Shown here piece by piece: positions 9,235 through 15,726 of a stretch of DNA of 15,728 bases. The DNA is from Flavobacteriaceae bacterium (GTDB lineage: Bacteria > Bacteroidota > Bacteroidia > Flavobacteriales > Flavobacteriaceae): positions 1-15,728 of the forward strand of contig JAQWON010000078.1 in the NCBI GenBank assembly GCA_029245825.1. The letters are read 5' to 3'. The notes beneath the pieces were generated by a model, which saw nothing but the letters and a program-made list of their open reading frames with translations, did no database searches and was not told the DNA's origin. The position numbers and the translations under genes were made by a program. Position 1 is the first letter of the stretch. Every line of letters starts with the position of its first letter.

Positions 9235-9236
9235 AA

Positions 9237-9965
9237 TTAATTTAACAATTTTTTAGCTTTCAAAAGATCAGAAAATTCATCTATACTGAAAGAAGAGATA
9301 TTTGTTTTTACCATTTTTATTTTTCTCCCCATTTCAAGTTGCCTAATACATTCAATTTTTTCAGATTTTTCAAGTGGTGTTTCTCCATTATTTGAAAACT
9401 CGATTAATGATTTTCTTCTAAATCCATAAACTCCAATATGTCTGAAGTAATTAACTCTATTATCTTCGTCTCTGTTAAATGGAATTTTTGCCCTAGAAAA
9501 ATATAGAGCAAAGTTATTATTGTCAACAACAACTTTGACAATATTTGGATTATTAATCATATTAGACTTTTTGATAGGCGACATTAAAGAAGTCATACCT
9601 ATTAACTCTTTTGTGTCATCTTTATAAATCTTAATTAAATCTGAAAGGCTTTTCTTGTCAATAAAAGGCTCATCAGCTTGAACATTCACAATAATATCTG
9701 CTTCGAGATTAATTGATGCCTCAGCTACTCGATCAGATCCACAAATATGATTTTTTTTAGTAAATATAACATCCCCACCAATTGATAAAATTTTTTCTTT
9801 TATAGACAAACTATCTGTTGCTACAAAAACTTTTTCAAAAAGAGAAGTATTTAGAACAGAATTATATGTTTTTTCAATAACTGATTCATCTCCAATCGTT
9901 TCTAATAATTTTCCAGGAAAACGCTTAGAGTTGTACCTTGCAGGTATTATTGAAATAATTTTCAT
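9237..9965 (-). CDS. kdsB: 3-deoxy-manno-octulosonate cytidylyltransferase (CMP-KDO synthetase)
   Basis: Activates KDO with CTP to CMP-KDO for the lipopolysaccharide inner core, so the host has a Gram-negative LPS. I start at the ATG at 9965, giving 242 aa beginning MKIISIIPARYNSKRFPGK as usual in the family; an upstream in-frame ATG at 10001 would add 12 residues that the family does not have. Motifs: PARYNSKRFPGK (8-19, CTP binding), CGSDRVAEA (75-83), VNVQADEPFI (94-103, metal-binding aspartate), FRHIGVYGFRR (174-184) and LEKSEKIECIRQLEMG (198-213). It is convergent with gcvT (2-bp gap) and divergent from the 10084 gene. I found no perfect -7 box for it in the 118-bp upstream gap. Confidence 0.95.
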   Translation of the reverse strand: MKIISIIPARYNSKRFPGKLLETIGDESVIEKTYNSVLNTSLFEKVFVATDSLSIKEKILSIGGDVIFTKKNHICGSDRVAEASINLEADIIVNVQADEPFIDKKSLSDLIKIYKDDTKELIGMTSLMSPIKKSNMINNPNIVKVVVDNNNFALYFSRAKIPFNRDEDNRVNYFRHIGVYGFRRKSLIEFSNNGETPLEKSEKIECIRQLEMGRKIKMVKTNISSFSIDEFSDLLKAKKLLN

Positions 9966-10053
9966 TGTATTTTTTATAATACAAATATCATCATTTATCA
10001 TTTAAATTAAATCATTAAAATCGGCAAATACTTTTACGATTAAAAAAAAATTG

Positions 10054-10061
10054 TAGATTTG
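10054..10061 (+). promoter_or_regulatory. Candidate -7 box for the 10084-rsmD operon
   Basis: TAGATTTG matches TAnnTTTG exactly and ends 22 bp before the ATG at 10084. A TTTT at 10032-10035, about 18 bp upstream, could serve as a weak -33 element. It would drive the unknown membrane protein, the DUF3822 gene and rsmD as one transcript. Confidence 0.45.
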
Positions 10062-10083
10062 TTTGTCTTAATTATGAAGTAAA

Positions 10084-10728
10084 ATGAAAATTGGAGTTCA
10101 AATTTTTTTGTGGATACTTTGCATTTTTTTTAGTTATAAAATATATGACTCAATTAATGGCCCCATAAATTTTAATAAAGTAAAAGAAAGTAGATACTCG
10201 CAAGTAATTGAAAGAATGAAAACAATACGAAAAGCTCAAATCGCTCACAGGGATGTTAAGGGCTTTTATGCGAATAATTTTGATAGCTTAATCAAATTTG
10301 TAGATGAAGGAATATTTACCTTGGTTGAAAAAAAGGACTCCTCTTATCTTCAGTATGATCGAATTTACCGAATAGATATGCTAAGAGAAGTAGTTGTGAT
10401 AGATACCTTAGGTTTTGTTGATGTGAAAGACTCATTGTTTAAAAACGATAATGATTATAAATTAATGAGTGAAATTCCGATAGATGGTGTTGACGCAAGT
10501 TTTGAAATTAATTCTAATATAATTATAAAAAATAATTACAGAGTCCCTGTTTTTGAAGTTAAAATTTCTAAAAACATCATTCTTTTTGATCAAGACAAAG
10601 ATTTGCTTAAGCAGGAAAACGAAACTGTTTCAGTTGATGGAGTAAATGGTCCAGATATTATTCTAGGTTCTCTTGTTGAAGTCAGCACAAATGGAAACTG
10701 GCCAACAATTTTTGATGCCAAAAAATAG
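10084..10728 (+). CDS. Conserved membrane-anchored protein of unknown function
   Basis: A 214-aa protein I recognise only as a conserved Bacteroidetes-type hypothetical; I know no function for it. One hydrophobic segment near the N terminus (about residues 5-22, IFLWILCIFFSYKIY) has no cleavage motif and probably anchors it in the inner membrane with the rest outside the cytoplasm. The next part, VIERMKTIRKAQIAHRDVKGFYANNFDSLI, looks like an amphipathic helix plus a small domain; the later part is beta-rich and ends with TNGNWPTIFDAKK. The N-terminal hydrophobic helix followed by a helix and strands faintly recalls pseudopilins, but no prepilin peptidase site is visible, so I do not claim that. 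It is the first gene of a tight operon: its 3' end overlaps the DUF3822 gene by 14 bp. Confidence 0.85.
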   Translation: MKIGVQIFLWILCIFFSYKIYDSINGPINFNKVKESRYSQVIERMKTIRKAQIAHRDVKGFYANNFDSLIKFVDEGIFTLVEKKDSSYLQYDRIYRIDMLREVVVIDTLGFVDVKDSLFKNDNDYKLMSEIPIDGVDASFEINSNIIIKNNYRVPVFEVKISKNIILFDQDKDLLKQENETVSVDGVNGPDIILGSLVEVSTNGNWPTIFDAKK

Positions 10729-11485
10729 TTCTAATATTAATTCAAAACTATCCTTTCATATATTTAATGACGGTTTTTTTCTCAACTCAAACTCAGAAAA
10801 AAACTATTTTCTCTATGAAGACATAAATCCTTCAGATCAAATAGAGTTATTTAAATTTTTAAAGTTTAATGAAATCGATAATCATAATGAACCAAAAATA
10901 TTTTTTTTTGATAGCCCCTCAATGTTTGTCCCATCAAAATTGCATGATTATAAGAATTCTAAAAAGTTTCTCTCTAATTATACTGGTTTAAATACAAACT
11001 ATAAAATAGCGTTTGATGTCACTCACGATAAGGAAATATGTGTAATTTATCAGTTAAACAAAAAAATAGAGAAATCTTTAAGCAAGTTTTTTAATAAAAT
11101 AGAGCGCAAACATTATTCAACAGTTCTGTATGATCATCTTAAAGAATATATGAAATCTGATACTGATGGTAAATTAAAATTATTTGTAAACCTTCAGAAA
11201 AATAAGTTTGATCTTTTTCTCATAGAGAATCAAAGTCTTATAGTATATAATTCTTTTCCACACTCTAATGCTGATGATTTTATGTACTACTTATTTGCTC
11301 TAATTGAAGAATATAAATTATCAGTCAACTCATTTGATGTTTTATTCTTAGCTAAACTTGAAGCTTTTAAAAATTATTATTCAAGTGTTACTAATTTTCA
11401 TGATAAAATAAAGTTTATTGAAAACGAGATTGCACAAAATATTAACAATGATCATCCGTCCCCATATTTTATGAATATTATATAA
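10715..11485 (+). CDS. DUF3822 family protein
   Basis: A 256-aa protein resembling DUF3822, a Bacteroidetes-associated family of unknown function. The family-like region is the C-terminal half, with FVNLQKNKFDLFLIENQSL, a phenylalanine followed by an acidic and tyrosine-rich stretch (ADDFMYYLFALIEEY), then FDVLFLA. The N-terminal half has a duplicated strand-rich look that could fit an actin-like ATPase fold, but I see no convincing nucleotide-binding motif. No signal peptide or membrane segment is visible. I choose the ATG at 10715, 14 bp inside the end of the upstream gene; a TTG at 10673 and an ATG at 10691 are upstream in the same frame but would add residues outside the family pattern. 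It is followed by rsmD after a single base, which matches the gene order I recall in flavobacteria. Confidence 0.8.
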   Translation: MPKNSSNINSKLSFHIFNDGFFLNSNSEKNYFLYEDINPSDQIELFKFLKFNEIDNHNEPKIFFFDSPSMFVPSKLHDYKNSKKFLSNYTGLNTNYKIAFDVTHDKEICVIYQLNKKIEKSLSKFFNKIERKHYSTVLYDHLKEYMKSDTDGKLKLFVNLQKNKFDLFLIENQSLIVYNSFPHSNADDFMYYLFALIEEYKLSVNSFDVLFLAKLEAFKNYYSSVTNFHDKIKFIENEIAQNINNDHPSPYFMNII

Positions 11486-11486
11486 A

Positions 11487-12050
11487 ATGAGAATTATTTC
11501 AGGTTTTCATAAGGGAAGGATTATAAAAGCTCCAAAAAACATTTCTGTAAGACCGACCACTAATAGAGCTAAGGAAGCTCTTTTCAATATACTAAGTAAT
11601 AATTTTGAATTTGAAAAAGTCTTGGCCCTGGATTTGTTTTGTGGAATTGGAAGTATAAGTTTCGAACTTTCATCCAGAGGAACTAAAAGCGTGACAGCAA
11701 TAGATAATAACCCACTGTGTGTAAATTTCATTAACAGTTTAAACAATAAACTTAAAATGGAAATAAGAACAATCAAAACTAATGTCTTTAGTTTTTTAAA
11801 AAAAACTAAAAATGAATATGACTTTATTTTCGCAGATCCACCATTTAATCTTAAGTATTCTGATTATTTAGAAATAATTAACATAATATTTTCTTCAAAT
11901 ATTTTACCAGAAAATGGTTTACTAGTAATTGAACATTCAAAAAGACATAATTTTGATAAAATCAAATTTTTTAATCAGTCTCGTTTTTACGGAAATAACA
12001 CTTTTAGCTTTTTTAAAAAAAGGCAGGCCTATAAGCCGGATTCTGTCTAG
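11487..12050 (+). CDS. rsmD: 16S rRNA (guanine(966)-N(2))-methyltransferase RsmD
   Basis: Uses S-adenosylmethionine to methylate a guanine of 16S rRNA during small-subunit assembly. It is 187 aa and begins MRIISGFHKGR as the family does, with RPTTNRAKEALFNIL (22-36), the SAM-binding motif DLFCGIGSISFE (49-60), an acidic residue in VTAIDNNP and the catalytic-type motif DPPF (117-120). The conserved fold ends near NTFSFFKK. The last nine codons (RQAYKPDSV) lie almost wholly in the antisense of the rnpB 3' end and look like read-on until the first stop (TAG 12048-12050). It is the last gene of the 10084-rsmD unit. Confidence 0.93.
   Translation: MRIISGFHKGRIIKAPKNISVRPTTNRAKEALFNILSNNFEFEKVLALDLFCGIGSISFELSSRGTKSVTAIDNNPLCVNFINSLNNKLKMEIRTIKTNVFSFLKKTKNEYDFIFADPPFNLKYSDYLEIINIIFSSNILPENGLLVIEHSKRHNFDKIKFFNQSRFYGNNTFSFFKKRQAYKPDSV
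12015..12021 (-). terminator. rnpB terminator T tract
   Basis: On the minus strand, seven T directly follow the 3' strand of the RNase P P1 stem (GCCTGCC). The P1 helix plus this tract could act as an intrinsic terminator. The tract lies within the antisense of rsmD codons for FKK. Confidence 0.5.
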
Positions 12051-12302
12051 TCTTATCATTTATCTTGATTTCTCATTACTGAGAAATTCTAGCCGCCTAC
12101 CCAATTGCATTGAACGAGCAATTCAAAAGCAATCCTACTTGGCGTTGCACCGTATAGAGTTTACCGATTTCACTACAGCCTAACTGTACATACTTTCTGT
12201 TGCACTAGTCCTATTCAAAATGAATGACGGGTGTTACCCGCTATACCGCTCTGTGGTGTCCGGACTTTCCTCTCCTGTTAAAGAGCAATAAGACAGCCTG
12301 CC
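12022..12302 (-). ncRNA. rnpB: RNase P RNA, bacterial class A, compact
   Basis: Catalytic RNA that trims the 5' leaders of precursor tRNAs. Read on the minus strand it holds the universal core: GAGGAAAGTCCGGAC near the 5' end and ACAGAATCCGGCTTATAG near the 3' end, which together form P4, plus GTGCAACAGAAAG, GTGAAATCGGTAAACTC and GGGTAGGCGGC. I can pair P1 (GGCAGGC with GCCTGCC), P2 (GTCTTAT with ATAAGAC), P8 (CGGGT with ACCCG), P9 (ATTCA with TGAAT), P17 (TTGAA with TTCAA) and P18 (ATTTCTC with GAGAAAT). P3 looks like only about four pairs, and P12 like a 5-bp mini-stem (TACAG with CTGTA). The span between the P1 strands is 281 nt, shorter than the E. coli RNA of about 377 nt. Ends are set by P1; mature ends may differ by a few bases. 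Confidence 0.96.
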
Positions 12303-12306
12303 ATTA

Positions 12307-12314
12307 CAAATTTA
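12307..12314 (-). promoter_or_regulatory. -7 box of the rnpB promoter
   Basis: On the minus strand TAAATTTG matches TAnnTTTG exactly and ends about four bases before the first base of P1, right where a -7 box for this RNA should be. No good -33 TTG is seen; an 8-bp inverted repeat (12329-12350) occupies that place. Confidence 0.6.
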
Positions 12315-12328
12315 AAATTTTGTTGATA

Positions 12329-12350
12329 ATTTAACACTAAAATGTTAAAT
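12329..12350. repeat. 8-bp perfect inverted repeat between rnpB and dnaX
   Basis: ATTTAACA, a 6-nt spacer, then TGTTAAAT. It lies in the divergent gap, covering the -33 region expected for rnpB and about 30 bp upstream of the dnaX -7 box. It could be a dimeric regulator's operator or a chance AT-rich palindrome. Confidence 0.45.
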
Positions 12351-12378
12351 CAAAATAAAGTCAGGGCTGATCTATTTT

Positions 12379-12386
12379 TATATTTG
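12379..12386 (+). promoter_or_regulatory. Candidate -7 box of dnaX
   Basis: TATATTTG matches TAnnTTTG exactly but ends only five bases before the GTG start of dnaX. If used, transcription would begin at or next to the start codon, giving a leaderless mRNA. No -33 element is clear. Confidence 0.4.
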
Positions 12387-12391
12387 CTATT

Positions 12392-13483
12392 GTGGAAAAT
12401 AAAAACAAAGAAACATATCAAGTATCGGCATTAAAATATAGACCCAAAAGTTTTGATGAAGTTGTTGGACAAGAGACCATTACTAAAACTTTAAAATATG
12501 CTGTAGAAAATGATAAGTTGCCACAAGCTCTACTTTTTTCTGGCCCAAGGGGAGTTGGAAAAACTTCTTGTGCAAGAATTTTAGCAAAAGTTATTAATTC
12601 AACCGAAGACAATAATGACGACTATGATTTCAGCTTTAATATTTTTGAACTAGACGCTGCTTCAAATAATCATGTGGATGATATAAAATCTCTTAATGAA
12701 CAAGTTAGAATACCGCCTCAAAATGGAAATTATAAAGTTTTTATAATTGATGAAGTTCATATGTTATCATCTTCTGCTTTTAATGCCTTTCTCAAAACAT
12801 TAGAAGAGCCTCCAAAACATGCTATTTTCATTCTTGCTACAACTGAAAAGCAAAAAATAATTCCCACAATTCTTTCTAGATGTCAAATATATGATTTCAA
12901 AAGAATCAGTGTCAAGGATTGTAAATTTCAACTAGCTAAAATAGCAGACAATCAAAATGTAAACTACGATGATGAAGCTCTAACTTTAATAGCGAAAAAA
13001 TCTGATGGGGCTTTAAGAGACGCCCTCTATCTTTATGACCAAATGATAGCCTTCACAGAAAAGAATCTAAATTTAAAAAACATAAGTGAAAGTCTAAATC
13101 TATTAACTTTTGATACATATTGTAGAGTTTCAGATTTAATAATTAAAAATGATATTCCTAAACTTCTGATAGAGTTTGATGAAATTATTTCCAATGGATA
13201 TGATGAACTGGAATTTATTGTTGGTCTTGCAAGTCATTTTAGAGATTTAATTCTAGTTAAAAATAAACAGACAGCTGAAATACTTGAAATAGGAGGCGAA
13301 AATCAAAAAAAGTATTTATCTCTTAGTGAAGAGTTTCAAATAAATGATATTTTAAAGATAGTTGATTTGATAAGTAAGTGTGAGCTTGATTACAGGCAAA
13401 GTAAAAATAAAAGATTACTAATAGAATTATGTTTAATGCAAATAGCCTCTCTCCGTTTAGAAGAGAAAACAAAGGGTTTATAA
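12392..13483 (+). CDS. dnaX: DNA polymerase III subunit gamma/tau, zero-frame (gamma-like) part
   Basis: Clamp-loader ATPase subunit of the replicative polymerase. The zero frame gives 363 aa starting at GTG 12392; residues ALKYRPKSFDEVVGQ right after the start fit the family and no other start is available. Motifs: Walker A GPRGVGKT (51-58), IIDEVHML with the DExH box (118-125), the SRC arginine-finger motif (162-164), and sensor 2 GALRDAL (206-212). The collar domain ends with RLLIELCLMQIASL. The four-cysteine zinc module found between Walker A and the DExH box in E. coli DnaX is absent, as I recall for flavobacteria. The frame ends at TAA 13481-13483, just before the conserved sequence continues in the -1 frame. 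It is divergent from rnpB. Confidence 0.95.
   Translation: MENKNKETYQVSALKYRPKSFDEVVGQETITKTLKYAVENDKLPQALLFSGPRGVGKTSCARILAKVINSTEDNNDDYDFSFNIFELDAASNNHVDDIKSLNEQVRIPPQNGNYKVFIIDEVHMLSSSAFNAFLKTLEEPPKHAIFILATTEKQKIIPTILSRCQIYDFKRISVKDCKFQLAKIADNQNVNYDDEALTLIAKKSDGALRDALYLYDQMIAFTEKNLNLKNISESLNLLTFDTYCRVSDLIIKNDIPKLLIEFDEIISNGYDELEFIVGLASHFRDLILVKNKQTAEILEIGGENQKKYLSLSEEFQINDILKIVDLISKCELDYRQSKNKRLLIELCLMQIASLRLEEKTKGL
13471..13477 (+). other. Slippery heptamer A AAG GGT at the dnaX frame junction
   Basis: In the zero frame the codons read ACA AAG GGT TTA TAA. A-AAG-GGT fits the X XXY YYZ rule for -1 ribosomal slippage. After a slip the next codons read TTT ATA ATC CCT (FIIP), which is where the conserved tau sequence picks up. 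The possible hairpin AAGGG (13472-13476) with CCCTT (13485-13489) includes the heptamer itself, so it is not a classic downstream stimulator. Confidence 0.45.
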
Positions 13484-14130
13484 TCCCTTCGTATAATTAC
13501 AAGAACGTCAAAATTTTTAAAGGTTTTGAAGTGAAAAATGATTTGGAATCTATAAATATAAACGAAGCCAAAGATAGCTCTTTGATTATAAATCAAAAAA
13601 ATGATGATAAGAAATCTGATGAAATAAGTTATGAGAATAAAAACATAAATATTTCGTCAAATAAAAATATTAAAGGAGTATCTAGATTTTCATTGTCAAG
13701 TATTAAGATTGAAAAAGAGGCGAAAGTAAAATTAAATGAAGAGAAATCTTCAGCTGAAAATTTTAAGGATAAATTTAGCTCTGAGGAACTCATTGAAAAA
13801 TGGGTAAAATACATCAAAATTAAACAAGATAAAGGTCAAACCATAATGGGATCTTTACTAGAAATGACCAATTTAAAGTTAAAAGAAGATGGTGTTATAT
13901 CACTAGAGACAAATAGTGAATCAAATAAACTGGAGATCATCAAAGAAATTCCCGCTCTTTTGTCTTACTTAAAAGAATCTTTAAATAACTATAAAATAAG
14001 GCTTGAAATAAATGTCATTTCAAAAAATGACTCGAAGCTAATTTTCACCAATAAAGAAAAATTAGATTACTTAAAAGATTTAAATCCAGATATTAAACTA
14101 TTAATTAATGAATTTAAAATACAGTTATAA
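13477..14130 (+). CDS. dnaX: DnaX tau C-terminal region in the -1 frame
   Basis: This stretch continues dnaX one frame back and encodes 217 residues; joined at the heptamer, the full protein would be about 579 aa, a normal tau size. After FIIPSYNYKN comes a lysine/asparagine/serine-rich linker (about 13500-13770), then a conserved domain that I recall from Bacteroidetes DnaX: FSSEELIEKWVKYI, a strand-rich middle, LLSYLKESLNNYKIRLEI, and the end LNPDIKLLINEF. In the known tau role, this part links the clamp loader to the polymerase and helicase. An ATG in this frame at 13429 is inside the zero-frame gene and is not a credible separate start. The -1 frame is open only from 13411, so the shift must lie in 13411-13480. 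A one-base deletion or a sequencing error would look the same. Confidence 0.85.
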   Translation, partial: FIIPSYNYKNVKIFKGFEVKNDLESININEAKDSSLIINQKNDDKKSDEISYENKNINISSNKNIKGVSRFSLSSIKIEKEAKVKLNEEKSSAENFKDKFSSEELIEKWVKYIKIKQDKGQTIMGSLLEMTNLKLKEDGVISLETNSESNKLEIIKEIPALLSYLKESLNNYKIRLEINVISKNDSKLIFTNKEKLDYLKDLNPDIKLLINEFKIQL

Positions 14131-14136
14131 AATACT

Positions 14137-15039
14137 TTAATTTTTTATCTCTTTATTTAAATCCTCAAAAATATCCTTTATTATTCCATCTGAAAGTCCA
14201 ACTCTTGGAACATAAATCTGTGATGCCGATGTCCATTCAAAGGCTTTAAAGAAAATCTTTGATGCAGGTACAATTACATCTGCTCTGTCGGGATTTAAAG
14301 AATAATTTATCATTCTATCATAATAGCTGATTGATTCTAATTGTTTAAAAATTTTATTGAATTTTATTCTTGATAAGGGTTTTCCCTCCTTTGTATTCGA
14401 TAAGGAAAATATTTTATTAATATTACCTCCTGATCCTAACAAAGTAATTTTATTATAATTTTTAATATTTTCAAGTATCCATTTTTTAACCTCTTCCCAA
14501 ACTTGACCTGAAATAGTATTATTTAATAATCTTATAGTCCCCAATTTAAATGACTTCGAAGAAATTGTTTTACCTTTTTTGAGAACAGAAAATTCAGTGC
14601 TACCTCCCCCAACATCAATCGAAAGAAAAATTGCATCTGGTGAAATTATTGTTGAAACATTACTTTTTGAAATAATCATAGCTTCCTTTGCGCCATCTAT
14701 AATTTCAATTTTAATTTTACACTTTTCTAATACTTTCTTTAAAACATATTTTCTATTAGATGCCTCTCTTAATGCTGAGGTTGCAAAGGCCTTGTAAAAG
14801 ACAATGTTATGAACTTTCATGATTAATTTAAAGGCACTGATAGCCTTAATTAATCTCTTTAAATTTATATCTGAAATATCACCTAAAGTAAATGAATCCT
14901 CACCCAATCTAATGGGAACTCTAATTAGTGAGTTCTTTTGAAAAAAAATCTTTTTTTTTCCTGTTGATATAACGTTTGATATTAACATTCTTACTCCATT
15001 CGAACCAATATCAATTGCTGCAAATTTATCTATCTTCAA
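14137..15039 (-). CDS. ppx: Exopolyphosphatase / pppGpp phosphohydrolase family protein (Ppx/GppA)
   Basis: Member of the ASKHA-fold Ppx/GppA family, which releases phosphate from the ends of polyphosphate chains or hydrolyses pppGpp. At 300 aa it is the short form without the C-terminal HD-like domain of E. coli Ppx. Motifs: AIDIGSNGVRM (8-18, first phosphate loop), FATSALREASN (85-95), E119 in DGAKEA as the likely catalytic base, DVGGGSTEF (142-150, second phosphate loop) and LLGSGGNINK. It begins 6 bp after the ppk1 stop on the same strand, so the pair is one operon and polyphosphate is the likely substrate. Its end is 6 bp from the convergent dnaX stop. Confidence 0.9.
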   Translation of the reverse strand: MKIDKFAAIDIGSNGVRMLISNVISTGKKKIFFQKNSLIRVPIRLGEDSFTLGDISDINLKRLIKAISAFKLIMKVHNIVFYKAFATSALREASNRKYVLKKVLEKCKIKIEIIDGAKEAMIISKSNVSTIISPDAIFLSIDVGGGSTEFSVLKKGKTISSKSFKLGTIRLLNNTISGQVWEEVKKWILENIKNYNKITLLGSGGNINKIFSLSNTKEGKPLSRIKFNKIFKQLESISYYDRMINYSLNPDRADVIVPASKIFFKAFEWTSASQIYVPRVGLSDGIIKDIFEDLNKEIKN

Positions 15040-15045
15040 GGATTA

Positions 15046-15726
15046 CTATTTTTGATAATATTCATAGGTTTTCCATTGAGATCTATTCGCGTTACCTTTT
15101 CTCTTTTTCAATTCATTTTGATTAGTATGGTTAATTATTCTAGATTTTGTGTTATCATTCCAAGAAATTTCAAAAACATCTGTTATTTCATTTTGCAAAT
15201 TAGTGTCATAAATTGGGCAGCTAACCTCTACACGATTTTCAAGATTTCTAGTCATAAAATCTGCAGATGAAATGTAGACCTTTCTTTCTCCTGAATTTTG
15301 AAAAATATATACTCGTGGATGTTCTAAAAATCTATCTAAGACACTAATTACTTCAATATTCTCACTTAGACCTTTAACTCCCGGAATCAAACAGCATATA
15401 CCTCTTACAATCATTCGTATTTTAACACCAGCTTGACTTGCTTGGTATAGTTTTTCTATTATTTGATAATTACTTATATTATTAAGTTTTAAATCAATGC
15501 CAGAAGAGTGGCCTAGTTTACAATTTTCAATTTCGTTATCGATTAGTCTGTAGAGAGCTGAAAAAGAATTTTGAGGAGAAACTATCAAGTGTTTATATTT
15601 TTTAATTTTATAAGTGACTTCTAGAAAACTAAAAACCTTATTGACCTCTTTTAAAATTTTTTGATTTGCTGTAAACAGGGTATAGTCAGTGTATATTTTC
15701 GCTGTAGATTCATTAAAATTTCCTGT
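15046..15726 (-). CDS. ppk1: Polyphosphate kinase 1, C-terminal part (5' end outside window)
   Basis: Reversibly makes polyphosphate from ATP, usually at the inner membrane. The frame is open to the right edge of the window, so the start lies beyond it; the TTG at 15588 is not a start, because family-like sequence (TGNFNESTAKIYTDYTLFTA) lies upstream in frame. The 227 visible codons are the two phospholipase-D-like C-terminal domains: the segment TGNFNESTAKIYTDY, then IRMIVRGICCLIPGVKGLSE, VLDRFLEHPRVYIF with the conserved histidine, and VYISSADFMTRNLENRVEV. The C terminus is complete (TAG at 15046-15048). It is cotranscribed with the ppx gene directly downstream. Confidence 0.95.
   Translation of the reverse strand, partial: TGNFNESTAKIYTDYTLFTANQKILKEVNKVFSFLEVTYKIKKYKHLIVSPQNSFSALYRLIDNEIENCKLGHSSGIDLKLNNISNYQIIEKLYQASQAGVKIRMIVRGICCLIPGVKGLSENIEVISVLDRFLEHPRVYIFQNSGERKVYISSADFMTRNLENRVEVSCPIYDTNLQNEITDVFEISWNDNTKSRIINHTNQNELKKRKGNANRSQWKTYEYYQK

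Noticed and set aside
9966..10001. Longer kdsB start at ATG 10001
   Set aside because: The extra 12 residues (MINDDICIIKNT) precede the usual family start MKIISIIPARYNSKRFPGK.
10018..10041. AATCG...CGATT inverted repeat in the kdsB/10084 gap
   Set aside because: Only five pairs around a 13-nt or longer loop; expected by chance in such AT-rich DNA.
11929..12183. 84-codon plus-strand ORF across rsmD and rnpB (contains GRPISRILSS)
   Set aside because: It is the antisense of the RNase P RNA; this translated string is a well-known false ORF type over rnpB. No start context and no family match.
13429..14130. A separate 233-aa gene starting at ATG 13429
   Set aside because: Its first part is only the shadow of dnaX in another frame; family-like sequence begins at FIIP, directly where the dnaX zero frame ends, so it is the tau C-terminal region and not an independent gene.
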